From Zelopaecilomyces penicillatus (Eukaryota > Ascomycota > Sordariomycetes > Hypocreales > Pseudodiploosporaceae), in the NCBI GenBank assembly GCA_005765155.1, contig VCCP01000008.1:682001-746000 (forward strand): DNA of 64,000 bases, read 5' to 3'. Positions 63,654 through 64,000 of this stretch are shown here, in pieces (position 1 is the stretch's first letter; each line of letters starts with the position of its first letter). Position numbers and translations under genes: made by a program. The notes under the pieces were generated by a model that had not been told where the DNA came from, did no database searches, and saw only the letters and a program-made list of their open reading frames with translations.

Positions 63654-64000
63654 CTAAAAATAACTTGAAAAGTCATGCAAATCAACGTGAAGGTCTTCCA
63701 CCAGTGTGTTCCAGTCCGGCAAGCTCGTCTGCACCGCGTTCCCCCAGTCCACAGGCTCCGTATTATTCCAGTTTGCACTCTCTGCCGAACTTCTTACCCC
63801 CCCTCCCCCTACCCCCTGTCCGACTTCAACACCAGACATCCTATTACTAGCTTCGCTGTTTGGGCTTCTCCCTCTCAGCAGCTCAGCTTTCTTCTTCAGC
63901 CTCCGCAAGACTACAGATTTCAAGGCTGGGGCCTCTGCTTGCCTCAGACTCTCCATCTCAAACATCTTATCCGCCACGTTCCAGGCTCTTTCGGTGCTGG
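63654..64000 (-). CDS. 3' end of an unidentified gene running off the right edge
   Basis: Minus-strand frame open from the window edge to a TAG at 63654-63656, ~115 codons. It reads TERAWNVADKMFEMESLRQ, then a basic helix (VVLRRLKKKAELLRG), a Gly-rich stretch and a final WNTLVEDLHVDLHDFSSYF. An acidic, aromatic tail after a low-complexity linker would suit a fungal transcription-factor activation region, but no DNA-binding part is in view and the family is unproven. It is convergent with the MFS gene (147 nt between stops). Confidence 0.6.
   Translation of the reverse strand, partial: STERAWNVADKMFEMESLRQAEAPALKSVVLRRLKKKAELLRGRSPNSEASNRMSGVEVGQGVGGGGVRSSAESANWNNTEPVDWGNAVQTSLPDWNTLVEDLHVDLHDFSSYF

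Overview
The window looks like genomic DNA of a filamentous ascomycete, most likely a Hypocreales fungus of the Trichoderma/Hypocrea type. The reasons are short introns (about 54-192 nt) with CTAAY-type branch sites, ordinary fungal housekeeping genes, and a giant intronless peptaibol-type non-ribosomal peptide synthetase (NRPS). The genus is inferred from family resemblance. No taxonomic marker was read directly.

Left part (1-30.5 kb). The minus strand carries one uninterrupted reading frame from an ATG at 28308 to the left edge: 9,436 codons in the window, with the 3' part missing. It encodes a PKS-type acyltransferase (AT) and a carrier protein, then eight complete C-A-T modules and the start of a ninth C domain. 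Modules repeat every ~3.26-3.29 kb. All nine carrier serines fall in the same frame, and all eight complete C domains keep HHxxxDG. Adenylation codes read by eye are DLGFLAGVF (A1), DVGFLIAVF (A2 and A8), DLGYLAGCF (A3, A4, A6, A7) and DIAFVVGVI (A5). This recurring pattern suits an Aib-rich, N-acylated linear peptide (peptaibol). There is no ketosynthase: the protein starts inside what would be the KS-AT linker. A divergent SDR gene (29653-30513) shares the promoter region.

Middle part (33.6-45.4 kb). This is mostly conserved cell biology: an unrecognised acidic protein, mevalonate diphosphate decarboxylase, a RUS/DUF647 membrane protein, holocytochrome-c synthase, a CLN3/Btn1 homologue, a Zn2Cys6 transcription factor and a small Cys-motif protein. 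Nothing ties these genes to the NRPS.

Right part (47-64 kb). Gene-sparse accessory-like DNA holds a small secreted six-cysteine protein, a secreted type-B carboxylesterase, a GT34-like Golgi glycosyltransferase, a cytochrome P450, an MFS transporter of the monocarboxylate-porter type, and the 3' end of another gene at the right edge. Long intergenic stretches contain homopolymer G/C runs, microsatellites, a 16-bp palindrome and a nested inverted repeat. No tRNA, rRNA, CRISPR array or intact transposon was recognised.

Gene models were spliced by eye from GT..AG sites with phase checks; exon coordinates are given in each entry.
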